Shown: positions 42,899 to 51,492 of the stretch, in pieces
Layout of the letters: each line of letters starts with the position of its first letter
How positions within the stretch are numbered: position 1 is the stretch's first letter
The notes under the pieces: generated by a model
Database searches by the model: none
What the model saw: the letters and a program-made list of their open reading frames with translations, nothing else
Told to the model about the DNA's origin: nothing
Translations under genes and position numbers: made by a program
Origin: Roseburia sp. CAG:10041_57
Lineage (GTDB): Bacteria; Bacillota; Clostridia; Lachnospirales; Lachnospiraceae
DNA: 64,000 nt
Reading direction: 5' to 3'
Assembly (NCBI GenBank): GCA_001916965.1
Contig: MNTL01000003.1
Location: 97,341-161,340 of the forward strand

Positions 42899-44704
42899 GT
42901 GAATATTACAGAGTATAAAAACCGTGGGGATGGATATAAATGTTATTACGGTAAGGCAACATTAAAAAAGGGATACCGCTTTGTGGATGGTGATGAACCG
43001 TTTTATGCGCTGATAGGTACAAATTCCTGCTACTCTATGACAGAGCTTCTTCATCCGGATGATCTGGATGATTTCCTGGGAGCAGTAGAAATGCTGGGGA
43101 AAGGAACACAATATCTGACCGCCAGGATAAGATGTTATGACCAGCAATACCATTATCTTTATCTGGAAATGAGAAGAAATGGAAGGAATATAGATGGTTT
43201 TGATACAATAGATATGGAACTGAGCGAGTTTATGGAGCTAAAGGACAGGTATGCCATTTATATGCATCTGATCAGAAAGTACAGGGAATTCCTCGGACTG
43301 CTGTCACAGTGTTACTTTGAATATTCTTTGGAGACAGATGAAATCAATATTTATCATTATATCAATGTGCGCAGCATACCGATTATCAAGTGCCCATTGG
43401 AAAAGGCCAGAAATGAGCTGCTTGCCAGTGATGAACCGGATTCTTTGAAGACGCAGTTTGAGGTGCTTTACGAAGTATTGAAGCATGGAAAAGATCAGTT
43501 CGATGTTACAATAACACTGCCCTCTTATTTTGACGGAACAGTGCAAGGCAGTAAAGAAGACCGCAGACGCCGTTTCAAGGGACGGATGATGTATAAGGAT
43601 GGAGTCAGATATTTATCAGTGGGGATCATCACTGCGCTGGAAGGTACAGAGGAAAGGAAAAGCTATTATCTGACGGAAAGTGCATATGATCCGGGAACAG
43701 GACTGTTCAATAAGCGTGCAATCAATGAGTATACAATAGAAAAAATACGGGACTGTCAGAATACCCATGAAGGACTGTATCTGGCGATTATTGATGTAGA
43801 TGATTTCAAGACTATAAATGATACTTATGGGCATATGTTCGGTGATGAAGTATTGTCCAGGGTATCTGAGATAATCCGCAGTGATCTGAATGCAAGAGGT
43901 GTAGCCGGCAGATTCGGCGGTGATGAGTTCATGGTACTGTTTGAAAATGTAAAATCAGAACAGGAGCTTCGACTTATTCTGAAAACCATCACCAAGAATA
44001 TCCAATGGGCTTTTGCTGATAAAGAGGTATCTGTTACGACTTCCTGGGGAATTGCAAAATATCCTGAGGATGGAAGCAGCCTGGAAGAGCTTTTTAAAAT
44101 AGCTGATAAAGCACTTTATATAGCAAAGGCAAAAGGCAAGAACCGCTATATCATATACGATGAACGTAAACATGGAAATATAGTTACAGACAGAGAAATA
44201 CAGCAAAACAGCGGCATCCGTTCTACGATAGTCAGTGACAGCCGTAAAGCACAGATTGTTCAGGAGCTGACATTAAAACTGCACAAGGAAGGTGCCGGTG
44301 CTTTAAAATCTGCTCTGGAGGCTGTGTGTGCGGGCTTTGATATTGATGGTGCGGCTGTGTATACAGGCGATGATATGCATCGGAGCATATCCGTAGGTAA
44401 ATATGTAAATCCAATTCAGAATCTGACATGGGCAATGGATAAGAAATATCAGGAGCTGTTTGATGAACAGGGCGTATACATGGAAAGCGCTATGAGCCGT
44501 CTGAAAGATTCCTATAAAGAAGCAGGCAGGATGTATGTAAGCCAGGAAAATGGAAAATTCGTACAGTTCATGGCTGTTCGGAAAGGCAGACCAGCAGCAG
44601 TTGTGGCATTTGACTTCTTCAACAGATCTCCAAAGCTTGGCGGAACAGATACAGGTATGATCAGAATAATCGGAGCTTTCATGGCAGAAGTTGCCGCAGA
44701 GTAA
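42899..44704 (+). CDS. Diguanylate cyclase with PAS-like N-terminal and GAF-like C-terminal regions
   Basis: 601 residues from GTG 42899, which has AGAAGGA about 11 bases upstream; a TTG at 42830 in the same frame is weaker. No TM helices. The N-terminal region looks PAS-like (GKATLKKGYRFVDGDEPFYALIG, MTELLHPDDLDDF). The GGDEF domain (about 275-435) has RFGGDEFMVLF intact, with DVDDFKTINDTYGH, so it should make cyclic di-GMP. No RxxD inhibitory site is seen close to it. The C-terminal 150 residues look GAF-like. Starts 77 bases after the galactosidase gene and ends at a terminator. Confidence 0.9.
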   Translation: MNITEYKNRGDGYKCYYGKATLKKGYRFVDGDEPFYALIGTNSCYSMTELLHPDDLDDFLGAVEMLGKGTQYLTARIRCYDQQYHYLYLEMRRNGRNIDGFDTIDMELSEFMELKDRYAIYMHLIRKYREFLGLLSQCYFEYSLETDEINIYHYINVRSIPIIKCPLEKARNELLASDEPDSLKTQFEVLYEVLKHGKDQFDVTITLPSYFDGTVQGSKEDRRRRFKGRMMYKDGVRYLSVGIITALEGTEERKSYYLTESAYDPGTGLFNKRAINEYTIEKIRDCQNTHEGLYLAIIDVDDFKTINDTYGHMFGDEVLSRVSEIIRSDLNARGVAGRFGGDEFMVLFENVKSEQELRLILKTITKNIQWAFADKEVSVTTSWGIAKYPEDGSSLEELFKIADKALYIAKAKGKNRYIIYDERKHGNIVTDREIQQNSGIRSTIVSDSRKAQIVQELTLKLHKEGAGALKSALEAVCAGFDIDGAAVYTGDDMHRSISVGKYVNPIQNLTWAMDKKYQELFDEQGVYMESAMSRLKDSYKEAGRMYVSQENGKFVQFMAVRKGRPAAVVAFDFFNRSPKLGGTDTGMIRIIGAFMAEVAAE

Positions 44705-44749
44705 GAAGAGGGGAGCATAAGTCTCATGGCAGAGGCTTTGCTCCCTTTT
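44705..44749. terminator. Terminator between GGDEF gene and spoIIID (convergent)
   Basis: AAGAGGGGAGCA (44705-44716 region) pairs with TGCTCCCTTTT (44739-44749). Purine run on the left and U run on the right make it usable by both converging transcripts; it ends one base before the spoIIID stop. Confidence 0.8.
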
Positions 44750-44750
44750 A

Positions 44751-45008
44751 TCAATGGTGATCGAGATGAAGATATTTTTCTCTGGTAGCAAGTCCGCCAC
44801 GGATATGGCGCTCAGACTTGTTCACATCCAGAACAGAGCGAGCCTGTCTTGCCAGTGCCGGGTTGATCTGTACCAGTCTGTCCGTTACATCTTTATGTAC
44901 AGTGGATTTGCTGACGCCAAAAGCTTTGGCAGTCTGGCGTACAGTGGCATTATGGTCGATGATATAGTTAGCAATGGTGATCGCTCTTTCCTCAATATAA
45001 TCCTTCAA
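44751..45008 (-). CDS. spoIIID: Sporulation transcription factor SpoIIID
   Basis: 85 residues, the usual size. IEERAITIANYIIDHNATVR, then the HTH TAKAFGVSKSTVHKDVTDRL and the basic tail RHIRGGLATREKYL are the family signature. SpoIIID acts in the mother cell, binding DNA to switch off sigma-E genes and turn on sigK. It starts with TTG at 45008; GAGGGG seven bases upstream is the ribosome site. In many Clostridia it lies beside spoIIQ/spoIID; here it is 37 kb away. Its upstream leader has a sigma-E-like promoter and a long hairpin. Confidence 0.95.
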   Translation of the reverse strand: MKDYIEERAITIANYIIDHNATVRQTAKAFGVSKSTVHKDVTDRLVQINPALARQARSVLDVNKSERHIRGGLATREKYLHLDHH

Positions 45009-45013
45009 GAAGT

Positions 45014-45065
45014 AACCCCTCAGAATACTTTTTTACATTGTATGAAGTATTCTGGGGGGTTATGA
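45014..45065 (-). promoter_or_regulatory. Sigma-E-like promoter and ribosome-site-masking hairpin before spoIIID
   Basis: On the minus strand CATACAAT (complement of 45037-45044) is a perfect sigma-E -10, and TCATAAC (45059-45065) matches the -35 at five of seven, 14 bases away. The -10 lies in the loop of a 17-bp inverted repeat (45014-45030 with 45045-45061, one mismatch) whose 3' arm includes the GAGGGG ribosome site. A transcript started at the promoter would begin near 45029 and lack the 5' arm, whereas read-through from lacI would carry the full hairpin. Confidence 0.65.
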
Positions 45066-45077
45066 CAATATATGGGA

Positions 45078-45953
45078 TTACAAAGGCGCGATTTTGTGGT
45101 CGTGCTTTACTTCAAATTTACGATCCAGAGCATTAAGCAGAATATTAATGGTCAGATTGGCTTTTTTGGTAATATCATTCTGATACACATAGACAGATTC
45201 TGGCAAGGGCGGCTCATATTCACTACAGGAAATGACAGTCATGTCAGAATCGGATATATAAGAACGCAACATAAGGGCAAGGCAAGTTCCGATAATCAGG
45301 ACTTTCCTGCCCTTTATTTTTGATACTGTTTCATCAAAAGACGAAGTGAGAATAATGTCTTCGGCGGGAATATTCTGTGTAATGTATTCCAGGTAAGCTT
45401 CATTCTCATAAGGTTCCAGAACAACAGCAAAGTCATTTCCCAGACGTTCATGCGCCCGTTTAATCAGTACAGGTATATCAGAATAGATCTGGTAGAACAG
45501 ACTGTCATTGATGAGCATGTCCACACTTATGATAGGAACAAAACAGTTATTGGACAGCAGGGCAAAGTCCTTATGAGACAGATCAATGGCAATAATGCCG
45601 TCAATATTTCGGTTAATCACCAGAGTATCACTTACAGGAAGGAAGAGTACGTCCAGTTTCAATCTGTTGAGACGTTCAATTAACAGACTGGCGAAGTTGA
45701 TCAGATCAAGATTTCGTGAGGGAGTATCGGGATTCAGCCGATAGGCAAGTCCGATCATACTGTTCCTTCCGGTTGCGAGACTCTTGGCAGCCTGGCTTGG
45801 TCTGTAATTGAGCAGATTAGCGATCTGCAATACCTTTTTTCTTGTTTCTTCACTGATTTTCATATCTGTCCGGTTATTCATGATATAGGACACAGTTGCA
45901 ACGGAAACGCCGGCTTCTCTGGCAACATCTCTTACGGTCACTTTTTTCTCCAT
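45078..45953 (-). CDS. LacI-family repressor of the maltodextrin operon
   Basis: 291 residues, somewhat shorter than the usual 330. HTH at the N-terminus (VTVRDVAREAGVSVATVSYIMNN), hinge YRPSQAAKSLATGR, then a periplasmic-binding-protein-like effector domain. It is transcribed away from the maltodextrin genes, and a LacI-type operator overlaps the start of that operon. Effector is probably a malto-oligosaccharide. The C-terminal domain is compact, and some sugar contacts may be missing. Confidence 0.9.
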   Translation of the reverse strand: MEKKVTVRDVAREAGVSVATVSYIMNNRTDMKISEETRKKVLQIANLLNYRPSQAAKSLATGRNSMIGLAYRLNPDTPSRNLDLINFASLLIERLNRLKLDVLFLPVSDTLVINRNIDGIIAIDLSHKDFALLSNNCFVPIISVDMLINDSLFYQIYSDIPVLIKRAHERLGNDFAVVLEPYENEAYLEYITQNIPAEDIILTSSFDETVSKIKGRKVLIIGTCLALMLRSYISDSDMTVISCSEYEPPLPESVYVYQNDITKKANLTINILLNALDRKFEVKHDHKIAPL

Positions 45954-45980
45954 ACAGACTTTTGACTCCTTTATGTTTTC

Positions 45981-46038
45981 GATACACGTTCATTGAACCG
46001 TATAAGTGTATCTTACAGACGGACGAAAAAAAAGTCAA
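45981..46038 (-). promoter_or_regulatory. lacI promoter with nested inverted repeats in its leader
   Basis: On the minus strand TTGACT (complement of 46033-46038), 17-base spacer and TAAGAT (46010-46015). Downstream lie GATACAC/GTGTATC arms (45981-45987 and 46006-46012) enclosing an 11-base palindrome GTTCATTGAAC (45988-45998), a possible operator or mRNA hairpin. Confidence 0.55.
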
Positions 46039-46045
46039 CATGATA

Positions 46046-46104
46046 TTGACATAAAAAGTTTCCTGTGCTACTATCGACTTAACCACTTAAGTTAAACGGT
46101 TAAG
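46046..46104 (+). promoter_or_regulatory. Maltodextrin operon promoter with LacI-type operator
   Basis: TTGACA (46046-46051), 17 bases, TACTAT (46069-46074). Directly after the -10 come CTTAACC (46078-46084) and GGTTAAG (46098-46104) as inverted arms, and TTAAACGGTTAA (46092-46103), the central-CG half of LacI-family operators. Binding there would block initiation. Confidence 0.7.
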
Positions 46105-46153
46105 CAGCAAAAAAGGCAGTATTTGTAAATGACTGAAAGGTAAGGTGAAGATC

Positions 46154-46930
46154 ATGAAAGCGCAGAGAAAGAAAAAGACCAAAATAATGTGGATAACAAT
46201 TGGGATGATAGCAGCATTATGTGGATGCGGCAGCAAACAGACATCCGAAGAGGCTTCTGCTGTAGATGCAGTGCAGACACAGCAGGCGCAGGAAATTACG
46301 GTAACTTTTATGAAGGGGGAGGAAACTCTGGGAACGGTGCAGACTTTGGCAGGAGAAATCATAGAGTCTGATGCATATGAAGCGTATGAAAAGGATGACG
46401 GGGCTGCATTCCTTGGCTGGTATGAGACACCGGGATTCCTTGAAAGCAGTAAGAAAGATCTGACTCAGGATACCTTCGACGAAAATACTACGTTATTTGG
46501 AAGCTTTGAGGCAAAGGAAGTGGCAGCAGATACGCGTAAGTGGTATGTAGCGGGAACTTCCCAGACTGGAATCCTAAAGGATAATAACTGGGCTGGAAGT
46601 GATGTGGCAGAAGCAGATCGTGAAAAGTTCAGATTAAACTCAACCGGTAATCAGGTAAATGAATTTGCCATTACACTGGATCTGTATGCTGGAGATCAGT
46701 TTCAGGTCATTCCCGACTGGAACTGGAGTGGACAGAAAGGATATGGATGTTTCACTCAGTTGGATGAGACACAGATGGAAAGTGGAGGCAGTCTGGGTGA
46801 TTCCGCCAATACAGCAAATGTCAATGTTCTGGTAGATGGTAATTATACGATCACGCTTACCACCAACCCGGATAATCCCGCACTGGATACTGTAACAGTT
46901 GTGCGTAATTCAGATCCGTTGGCACAATAG
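46154..46930 (+). CDS. Lipoprotein with beta repeat and putative starch-binding domain
   Basis: 258 residues from the ATG at 46154, with GAAAGG and AAGGTG 13 and about 7 bases upstream. Signal peptide with lipobox ALCGC. Residues 45-110 look like a Listeria-Bacteroides-type repeat (ITVTFMKGEETLGTVQTLAG, FLGWYETPGF). Residues 125-250 look like a carbohydrate-binding module with many aromatic residues (WYVAGTSQTG, PDWNWSGQKGYG, DGNYTITLTTNPDNPALDTV), like SusE/F-type or CBM26-type starch binders. First gene of the LacI-regulated operon, before a GH13 enzyme and importer. Probably holds starch or maltodextrin at the surface. CBM family not assigned. Confidence 0.65.
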   Translation: MKAQRKKKTKIMWITIGMIAALCGCGSKQTSEEASAVDAVQTQQAQEITVTFMKGEETLGTVQTLAGEIIESDAYEAYEKDDGAAFLGWYETPGFLESSKKDLTQDTFDENTTLFGSFEAKEVAADTRKWYVAGTSQTGILKDNNWAGSDVAEADREKFRLNSTGNQVNEFAITLDLYAGDQFQVIPDWNWSGQKGYGCFTQLDETQMESGGSLGDSANTANVNVLVDGNYTITLTTNPDNPALDTVTVVRNSDPLAQ

Positions 46931-46950
46931 GATGAAAGGATAACAGGAAC

Positions 46951-48654
46951 ATGAACAGATACGCAATGCAGCATATCATGGACTCTTCCTTTTGTTTTCC
47001 CATATCGGAGAATGAAATAGAGATCCGTTTGCAGACGGCAAGAGATGATATGAAATGGGTAGAGCTTATATATGAAAGCAAATATGTCTTTGGCATGACA
47101 CAGAAGAGGGCGCGTATGAACAGGGCATACAGCAGTGAACTGTTTGATTACTATACGATACGTCTACAGTTGGAGGATACGAGACTGGCATATGTATTCT
47201 ATGTCAATGATGGATACGAGAGCTGCTTTTTCTCAGAGGATGGCATTACCAGAGATTATGACTATACGAAGGGCTTCTATAATTTCTTTCAATACCCTTA
47301 TATTAACCGGGCGGATATTATGGAAGAAGTAGACTGGATGAAAGAGGCTGTCTTTTATCAGATATTTGTAGACCGATTCTATATGGGAGATAAGGAGAAA
47401 GATACCTCGTATATTAACTGCCGTTGGGGAGATATTCCCACGCCTTTTTCCTTTGCAGGGGGAGATTTGAGGGGAATTACAGAGAAACTGGATTATATTA
47501 TGTCCTTTGGATGCAGTGCACTTTATCTTACGCCTGTATTTCGCTCGATTTCCAATCATAAATATGATATCAGTGATTATTATGCCATCGATCCTGAATT
47601 TGGCACGGCACAGGATCTGAAAACACTTGTGGAGGAAGCACACAGGCGGGGCATGCATGTAGTCCTGGATGCGGTGTTCAATCATTGCAGTGACAGGATG
47701 ATGCAGTTTCAGGATGTAATTGCAAAAGGCAGAGAATCAAAATATTATGACTGGTTCTTCATTCATGGAGACAGGGTTGAGAGAAATGAGCATGGATATA
47801 ATTATGAAACATTTGCTTCCTGTGATTATATGCCCAAGCTTAATACCTCCAATCCCAGAGTGCAGGAGTATCTTATCGGAATCGGCTGTCATTATCTTAA
47901 AGAATATGGAATAGATGGCTGGAGACTGGATGTATCTGATGAGGTCAGCCATGATTTCTGGAGAGCATTTAGAAAGGCAATCAAGGGCTGCAATAAAAAT
48001 GCTGTTATTATCGGAGAAAACTGGCATAATGCATATTCTAACCTGAGGGGAGATCAGTATGATAGTATTATGAATTATGCGTTTACCAAGGCGTGTCTGG
48101 ATTATTTTGCACAGGAGAGTATGGATGCCAGACATTTTGCATGGAAGCTCAATGACCTGTTAATGAGAAATACAGATACGGTAAATGCAATGATGCTCAA
48201 TCTTCTGGACAGTCATGATACACACAGATTCATCAGTGAAGTAGGTGGAAAGAGATTCCAGATGAAGGCGGCATTGTGTCTGCTTTATCTTTTCCCGGGT
48301 GTTCCATGCATTTATTATGGAACGGAGATACTGACTCCTGGCGGCTATGACCCTGACAGCAGAAGATGCATGGACTGGAGCCGGACGGACAGACAGGGTG
48401 AGTATGCGGATATTTATGAATTACTGAGTCGTCTGGCACAGTTAAGAAAGGAATATGCCCATCAGAAAATCAGTACCGATATCAGGCAGGAGAAAGGCGT
48501 ATTTATATTGACGCAGCATATGTCGTCTGAGAAGCTGCATTTATATATCAATAATACGGATGCGCGCGCCGTTCTTGGAGGACAGGAGATACAGAAGAGA
48601 AGTTATATGGTGGTAAAAGAGCTTGCAGATGGCAGTCAAATAAAGGTATTGTAA
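46951..48654 (+). CDS. GH13 neopullulanase/cyclomaltodextrinase-type enzyme
   Basis: 567 residues, no signal peptide. N-terminal CBM34-like domain (about 1-120), then an (alpha/beta)8 barrel with region I DAVFNHCS, region II GWRLDVSDE (nucleophile Asp), region III IIGENWH (acid/base Glu) and region IV LLDSHDTHR (Asp). C-terminal beta domain. Members cleave cyclodextrins, pullulan or maltodextrins inside the cell. The first and third genes of the operon encode a sugar-binding lipoprotein and the transport SBP, so it probably processes imported maltodextrins. Confidence 0.93.
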   Translation: MNRYAMQHIMDSSFCFPISENEIEIRLQTARDDMKWVELIYESKYVFGMTQKRARMNRAYSSELFDYYTIRLQLEDTRLAYVFYVNDGYESCFFSEDGITRDYDYTKGFYNFFQYPYINRADIMEEVDWMKEAVFYQIFVDRFYMGDKEKDTSYINCRWGDIPTPFSFAGGDLRGITEKLDYIMSFGCSALYLTPVFRSISNHKYDISDYYAIDPEFGTAQDLKTLVEEAHRRGMHVVLDAVFNHCSDRMMQFQDVIAKGRESKYYDWFFIHGDRVERNEHGYNYETFASCDYMPKLNTSNPRVQEYLIGIGCHYLKEYGIDGWRLDVSDEVSHDFWRAFRKAIKGCNKNAVIIGENWHNAYSNLRGDQYDSIMNYAFTKACLDYFAQESMDARHFAWKLNDLLMRNTDTVNAMMLNLLDSHDTHRFISEVGGKRFQMKAALCLLYLFPGVPCIYYGTEILTPGGYDPDSRRCMDWSRTDRQGEYADIYELLSRLAQLRKEYAHQKISTDIRQEKGVFILTQHMSSEKLHLYINNTDARAVLGGQEIQKRSYMVVKELADGSQIKVL

Positions 48655-48682
48655 TAGAAGGATGAAGAAAAGAGGTAGAGCA

Positions 48683-50164
48683 ATGAAGAAAACGGCAACG
48701 ATGACAATGATGCTGGTATTGGCATCCGGTCTATGTGCATGCGGTGCAGATTCTGATCAGACCACAGTACAGCAGACAGACGCAAAAGAGGGTGAAACGG
48801 TAGTATTACATATTCTGGAGAATGATACAGCCAAGTCAGAAGGATATCTGGATGCGCTGTTGTCAGCTTTTAATGAAGCATATGCAGATCAGGGAATACA
48901 GGCAGTAGATGCCAACATGGACGAATACACAGATCTGGCGGCAAATGGACCTTATGGATATGGCCCCGATGTACTGTATCAGGCAAATGACAAGCTTATG
49001 ACCTATGCGGAGGATAAGCATATTTTGGCATTGAATATCGAAGATTATGATTGCTATGAAACGGTTCCACAGCAGGCATGGGATGCCTTTTCCATGGTAA
49101 AAGACGGTAATACCTACTATTGTGGAATCCCGGTCAATATTCAGGAACCAATGCTCTTTTACAGGGAAGACCAAATGCCGGATGACTGGCAGAGCAACTG
49201 GGATAAGGATGGAAATGGTGTTGCTGACTTTTTTGAGAACTGGAATGACCTGTATGCATATTCCAGACAGCTTCGGGAAGAAGATGAGAGTGCCGGAAAG
49301 GACAGTCAGTATGGATTCATGGCATCATTAAATAACCTGTATCTGTCATCAGAGTTTGTCTTCTCCTATGGAGGATATGTATTCGGACAGGATGAGGATG
49401 GAACGCTTAATACACAGGATATCGGTTTTGCGGCGAATGATACTGTTCTGGGAATGCAGGCGCTTAAGCAGATGGCAGGGCTTATGAATGAAGGTTGCAT
49501 TGATGATACGATCACTTTGAACCGCTATGAAAAGCTTGCTGATGGAAGTTATTTCTGTACTGTTTCTACGCCTGACACCTACAGCCTTTTTATAGAGAAA
49601 CTGGCACTTCATTATGAAAAAGAAGGAATGTCAAAGGAAGAAGCACAAAAAGAGGCAAAAAATAACCTGAAAATGATCGAGCTGCCGTCTAAAATGCCAG
49701 CCGATGGAGACTTGAGCAGGGATTCTGCCCAGATGAAGGACTCTGACTGGGTCGATACAGTTGTCATGGGTGGTGTGAATGGTTATGGAATCAGTTCCTA
49801 TACGAAGAACCGGGAAGCCTGTATTGCATTTGTTAATTTTGCAACCAGTTATGATATGATCCTGCAAAGAGCGAATATGCTTGGAATTGCGCCTGCCCGT
49901 TCTGATGCAGCCAGCCAATGTGGAGATACGGCAGATACAATATTCAAAAGCCTGTCAGAGGGCAGAATCTATCTGATGCCATCTGTTAAGGCAGTTGATC
50001 AGATATGGGTACCTGCTCAGACCTTAATGGGAGATATGGCAAAGGATGCCTACCGAAGCAGGAATGGTGAAACACAGAAGTACAGCAGTGAGGCTGATGT
50101 GCTGGCAGCCCTGCAGACAGTAAATAAAAATATTTATGATGCAGTATATACACTTTCGGAATAG
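48683..50164 (+). CDS. ABC maltodextrin importer, solute-binding lipoprotein
   Basis: 493 residues from the ATG at 48683 (GAGG at 48672-48675, seven bases away) rather than 48662. Lipobox LCAC. Family-1 extracellular solute-binding protein (ILENDTAKSEGYLDALLSAFNEAY, NMDEYTDLAANGPYGYGPDVLYQ, AFVNFATSYDM). It should hand maltose or maltodextrin to the MalF/MalG-type permeases that follow. Slightly longer than MalE, with a helical insertion. Confidence 0.9.
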   Translation: MKKTATMTMMLVLASGLCACGADSDQTTVQQTDAKEGETVVLHILENDTAKSEGYLDALLSAFNEAYADQGIQAVDANMDEYTDLAANGPYGYGPDVLYQANDKLMTYAEDKHILALNIEDYDCYETVPQQAWDAFSMVKDGNTYYCGIPVNIQEPMLFYREDQMPDDWQSNWDKDGNGVADFFENWNDLYAYSRQLREEDESAGKDSQYGFMASLNNLYLSSEFVFSYGGYVFGQDEDGTLNTQDIGFAANDTVLGMQALKQMAGLMNEGCIDDTITLNRYEKLADGSYFCTVSTPDTYSLFIEKLALHYEKEGMSKEEAQKEAKNNLKMIELPSKMPADGDLSRDSAQMKDSDWVDTVVMGGVNGYGISSYTKNREACIAFVNFATSYDMILQRANMLGIAPARSDAASQCGDTADTIFKSLSEGRIYLMPSVKAVDQIWVPAQTLMGDMAKDAYRSRNGETQKYSSEADVLAALQTVNKNIYDAVYTLSE

Positions 50165-50187
50165 TAAGTACGGAAATGAGGAGCGAA

Positions 50188-51492
50188 ATGAAAAGTAAGA
50201 ATAAAATGACACATATGTCAGTTCAAGTCAAGGCTTCCATGATCGTGATGGGAACAGGACAGCTCATGTATCATCAGTGGATCAAGGGCTTTCTATATCT
50301 GGCGGTGCTGATTGCAGCAATTCTATACTTTATACTGACAGGAGTGTCAGATGTGATCGGCTTTTTTACATTGGGAACTGTAGAAGCAGATCCATGGCTT
50401 GGAACACAGGGCGATGATTCAGTCATTATGCTTTTGCGTGGACTGTTTTCTTTTATGGTGATGATAGCAGTGGTTCTGGTGTACCGTTCCAATGTAAAGG
50501 ACATAGTAGAATGTGATAAAAAAGTACATATGGGCAAGGAACTTCCTGCCTTTGGTAAAGCTGTCAGTATTTTTCTCGACAGGAAATTCTACATTGTGGC
50601 ACTGGCGTTGCCTGTTGCGGGGGTTCTGGTTTTTCAGGTGATTCCCATAGTATTCATGATTCTCATTGCATTTACCAATTATGGAGGAGATATCGTCCCT
50701 CCCAAACTGGTTGACTGGATCGGGATAGGTAATTTCACCAAGATACTGGCACTTTCTGATATCAAGAACACCTTTTTCAAAATACTGGGATGGAACCTGA
50801 TATGGGCGGTTGCTTCCACTTTCCTGAATTATTTTGGTGGACTGGGGCTTGCACTGCTGCTGAACAAGGAGTGTGTGAAAGGCAAAAAGTTCTGGCGGGC
50901 ATTTCCCATCCTTGCTTATGCAGTACCGGGATTTATTACCCTGCTGGCATTTAAGTTCATGTTCTCTTACGGAGGACCAATCAATTATTACATCACATCA
51001 GCAGGGGGCAGCGCAGTAGGATTTCTGGATATTGATGCAGGAATCAAAGCCAAACTGATTGGTCTGTTCGTCAATGCCTGGATCAGCATTCCCACCTCTA
51101 TGTTACTGGCAACAGGTATTTTATCCAATATGAACACAGATTTGTATGAAGCAGCCAGCATTGATGGAGCTACTAAATGGAAACAGTTCATTAAAATTAC
51201 GCTGCCATTTGTTATCTTTTCCACCACGCCGGTGCTTATTACGAGCTTCATCGGAAATTTTAACAATTTCGGTGTATTTTACTTCCTCAGAGGTGGTCTG
51301 TATATGGATGGCTATTTCCTCGCAAGTGATACGGATCTGCTGATCAACTGGCTGTATAATCTGTCGATTGACAATAATTATTATGGAATCGGAGCAGCAG
51401 TAAGCCTGATCATCTTTATCATTACCTCTGTAATTTCACTGACTGTGTATGTCAGAAGCTCTGCATACAGGAAGGAGGACACGTTTAGATGA
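50188..51492 (+). CDS. ABC maltodextrin importer permease (MalF-like)
   Basis: 434 residues from ATG 50188 (50176 also possible). Longer than the usual 300 because of two extra N-terminal TM helices and a cytosolic stretch, as in MalF. EAA loop EAASIDGATKWKQFIKITLP. Overlaps the next permease by four bases. No ATPase gene is nearby, so a shared MsmX-type ATPase is expected. Confidence 0.92.
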   Translation: MKSKNKMTHMSVQVKASMIVMGTGQLMYHQWIKGFLYLAVLIAAILYFILTGVSDVIGFFTLGTVEADPWLGTQGDDSVIMLLRGLFSFMVMIAVVLVYRSNVKDIVECDKKVHMGKELPAFGKAVSIFLDRKFYIVALALPVAGVLVFQVIPIVFMILIAFTNYGGDIVPPKLVDWIGIGNFTKILALSDIKNTFFKILGWNLIWAVASTFLNYFGGLGLALLLNKECVKGKKFWRAFPILAYAVPGFITLLAFKFMFSYGGPINYYITSAGGSAVGFLDIDAGIKAKLIGLFVNAWISIPTSMLLATGILSNMNTDLYEAASIDGATKWKQFIKITLPFVIFSTTPVLITSFIGNFNNFGVFYFLRGGLYMDGYFLASDTDLLINWLYNLSIDNNYYGIGAAVSLIIFIITSVISLTVYVRSSAYRKEDTFR

